Assembly: GCA_934621705.1 (NCBI GenBank)
Contig: CAKTUP010000010.1
Span: forward strand, 1 to 24,766
Length of the DNA: 24,766 bases
Origin: an uncultured Petrimonas sp.
Lineage (GTDB): Bacteria; Bacteroidota; Bacteroidia; Bacteroidales; Dysgonomonadaceae
Direction of reading: 5' to 3'
The translations under genes were made by a program, and so were the position numbers. Under the pieces are notes generated by a model, which was not told where the DNA came from, did no database searches, and saw only the letters and a program-made list of their open reading frames with translations. Of this stretch, positions 23,070-24,766 are shown piece by piece (the stretch's first letter is position 1; the number at the start of each line of letters is the position of its first letter).

Positions 23070-24766
23070 TCACATTCTTTCCGGCACCTCAATCCCAAAC
23101 AGTTTCATTCCTTTCTGAATGGTCGATGCCACGTTTTTTGACAACACCAACCGGAAATCGCGGAGTGAGGTGTTTTCTTCTCTCAGGATGGAGAAATCGT
23201 GGTAGAATTGGTTAAATTCTTTTGCCAAATCGTAAATGTAGTTGCCGATGAGCGACACGTTGTACTCGTCGCCGGCTTGTTTTACGATGCCGGGAAACTC
23301 GGCAAGCAATTGCACCAAACTTTCTTCTTTTTCGGAAAGGGCTATGCCCGATTCCAATGTTTCGGGAACCGAAATTCCCTGCTCTTCCGCCTTGCGCAAT
23401 ACCGATTTGATGCGTGCGTGTGTGTATTGAATGAATGGTCCGGTGTTTCCGTTGAAATCGATGGATTCTTTCGGATTGAACGTCATATTTTTCTTCGGAT
23501 CCACTTTCAGGATGAAATATTTGAGTGCGCCCAAGCCAATCATCGTGGCAATTTCATCGGCTTCTTCGGCCGAAATTCCGTCTAATTTCCCTAATTCCTG
23601 CGATGTTTCGCGGGCGGTGTCGATCATTTCGGCCATTAAATCGTCGGCATCTACCACGGTTCCTTCGCGCGATTTCATTTTGCCTTCGGGCAGTTCCACC
23701 ATTCCGTAGGAAAAATGCACCAACCCTTTGCCGAACTCAAATCCGAGTTTGTCGAGCAGGATGGAAAGCACTTGAAAATGGTAGTTTTGCTCGTTGCCGA
23801 CCACATAAATCATCGTGTCGATGGGATAATCGTCGAACCGAAGCTTGGCGGTGCCGATATCTTGCGTCATATACACCGATGTGCCGTCGGAACGAAGCAG
23901 GATTTTTTCGTCCAACCCTTCTTGTGTTAAATCCGCCCACACCGAACCGTCTTCGCGGCGCACGAAAACACCTTCGTCCACTCCGCGCAGCACTTCGTCT
24001 TTTCCCGCGAGGTACGTTTGCGATTCGTAATAAATTTTGTCGAACGAAACGCCCAATTTATCGTATGTTTCATCGAAGCCGGCATACACCCATCCGTTCA
24101 TCATCTTCCATAAATTTACGGTTTGGGCATCGTTGGCTTCCCATTGACGCAACATTTCGCGGGCTTCCTGCATCAACTCAGATTGCTCTTCGGCTTGCTC
24201 TTTCGATAAACCTGAGGCTTGCAATTTGGCCAATTCTTCCTTGTATTTCTTATCGAAAAGCACGTAATATTCGCCAATTAGGTGGTCGCCTTTTTTACCC
24301 GATGATTGCGGCGTTTCGTCGTTTCCCCATTTTTGCCAAGCGAGCATCGATTTACAGATATGAATACCGCGGTCGTTCACGATATTGGTTTTCACCACGC
24401 GTTTTCCGTTGGCAGCCAACACTTCGCAAAGCGAATGACCGAGCAGGTTGTTGCGGATGTGCCCCAAATGAAGCGGCTTGTTGGTGTTGGGCGACGAATA
24501 TTCCACCATAAAAAGCGGCGCGTCATCGGCAACGGGAGTGAAACCGAAATCGGGTTGCGTGTTGATGTTTTGAAGTAAATTTACCCACACTTCCGATGCG
24601 ATGGTAAGGTTCAGGAACCCTTTAATCACGTTGTATTCTGCGATTACGGGTGATTTTTCGGCTAAAAATGCACCGATTTCCTGTGCCGTTTGTTCGGGAT
24701 TTTTCTTCGATATTTTCAGTAACGGAAAGGTTACCAACGTGTAATGTCCCTTAAATTCTTTTTTCG
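23070..24766 (-). CDS. argS: Arginine--tRNA ligase, 5' end cut by window edge
   Basis: This class I aminoacyl-tRNA synthetase charges tRNA-Arg with arginine using ATP. About 564 residues plus a partial codon are visible. The reading frame continues unbroken to the right edge (KKEFKGHYTLVTFPLLKISK), which matches the usual N-terminal domain, so roughly the first 30 residues lie outside. A TTG at 24737 is internal, not the start. The HIGH-type motif is PLHLGHIRNN after SSPNTNK, and the KMSKS-type motif is GKMKSREGT. The C-terminal anticodon-binding domain ends in LFGIEVPERM. Length and order agree with the family. It converges on the PUL, with a terminator and a heptad array between them. Confidence 0.97.
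   Translation of the reverse strand, partial: KKEFKGHYTLVTFPLLKISKKNPEQTAQEIGAFLAEKSPVIAEYNVIKGFLNLTIASEVWVNLLQNINTQPDFGFTPVADDAPLFMVEYSSPNTNKPLHLGHIRNNLLGHSLCEVLAANGKRVVKTNIVNDRGIHICKSMLAWQKWGNDETPQSSGKKGDHLIGEYYVLFDKKYKEELAKLQASGLSKEQAEEQSELMQEAREMLRQWEANDAQTVNLWKMMNGWVYAGFDETYDKLGVSFDKIYYESQTYLAGKDEVLRGVDEGVFVRREDGSVWADLTQEGLDEKILLRSDGTSVYMTQDIGTAKLRFDDYPIDTMIYVVGNEQNYHFQVLSILLDKLGFEFGKGLVHFSYGMVELPEGKMKSREGTVVDADDLMAEMIDTARETSQELGKLDGISAEEADEIATMIGLGALKYFILKVDPKKNMTFNPKESIDFNGNTGPFIQYTHARIKSVLRKAEEQGISVPETLESGIALSEKEESLVQLLAEFPGIVKQAGDEYNVSLIGNYIYDLAKEFNQFYHDFSILREENTSLRDFRLVLSKNVASTIQKGMKLFGIEVPERM

Noticed and set aside
23525..24511. 328-codon plus-strand frame opposite argS
   Set aside because: It is Arg/Pro/Ser-rich and low in recognisable motifs, and the complementary strand encodes an intact ArgRS.

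Overview
The window looks like chromosomal DNA from a Bacteroidota member, most likely order Bacteroidales. The evidence is TAnnTTTG-type promoter boxes, SusC/SusD pairs, a Bacteroidetes-type ECF sigma/FecR pair, a YihY protein with a winged-helix tail, and several lipoproteins with Cys lipoboxes. A Dysgonomonadaceae-like genus (Proteiniphilum or Petrimonas type) is a guess only. No tRNA, rRNA, CRISPR array, insertion sequence or phage gene was seen.

Layout, left half (1-10030). A truncated ECF sigma gene on the minus strand runs off the left edge. RNase P RNA (rnpB, about 717-1083) follows on the plus strand, and directly after it a YihY/BrkB membrane protein. That gene converges on a minus-strand YgjP-like zinc metallopeptidase across a palindrome that contains both stop codons. 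Next come an MlaE-type permease and MlaF-type ATPase for phospholipid transport, without an adjacent MCE (MlaD) gene. They are followed by sufC-sufD-sufS for Fe-S cluster assembly, with sufB not next to them. A Fic-domain protein on the minus strand ends 1 nt from sufS.

Layout, right half (10180-23020). This is one co-directional polysaccharide utilization locus (PUL): ECF sigma, FecR-type anti-sigma, SusC with an N-terminal STN signalling domain, SusD, a GH30 lipoprotein, a SusE-position surface glycan-binding lipoprotein, a GH16 lipoprotein and a GH3 lipoprotein. The unit closes with a strong intrinsic terminator at 22982-23020. The enzyme set (GH30 of beta-1,6-glucanase type, GH16 laminarinase type, GH3 beta-glucosidase) predicts use of a mixed beta-1,3/1,6-glucan such as yeast or fungal wall glucan or branched laminarin. 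The predicted logic is that substrate-loaded SusC signals through its STN domain to FecR, which releases the sigma factor to amplify the locus. argS on the minus strand then runs off the right edge with its 5' end missing.

Intergenic DNA is rich in structure. It includes a convergent-gene palindrome (2647-2710), an inverted pair of CCCCT/AGGGG elements (6147-6256), and degenerate arrays with a 7-nt period in four spacers (about 659-690, 4351-4402, 7606-7689, 23021-23069). I did not find a clearly unprecedented multi-gene system. The least explained signals are the heptad-phased spacers, the palindrome with shared stop codons, the hairpin inside the PUL, and the STN/ECF control of a glucan locus.
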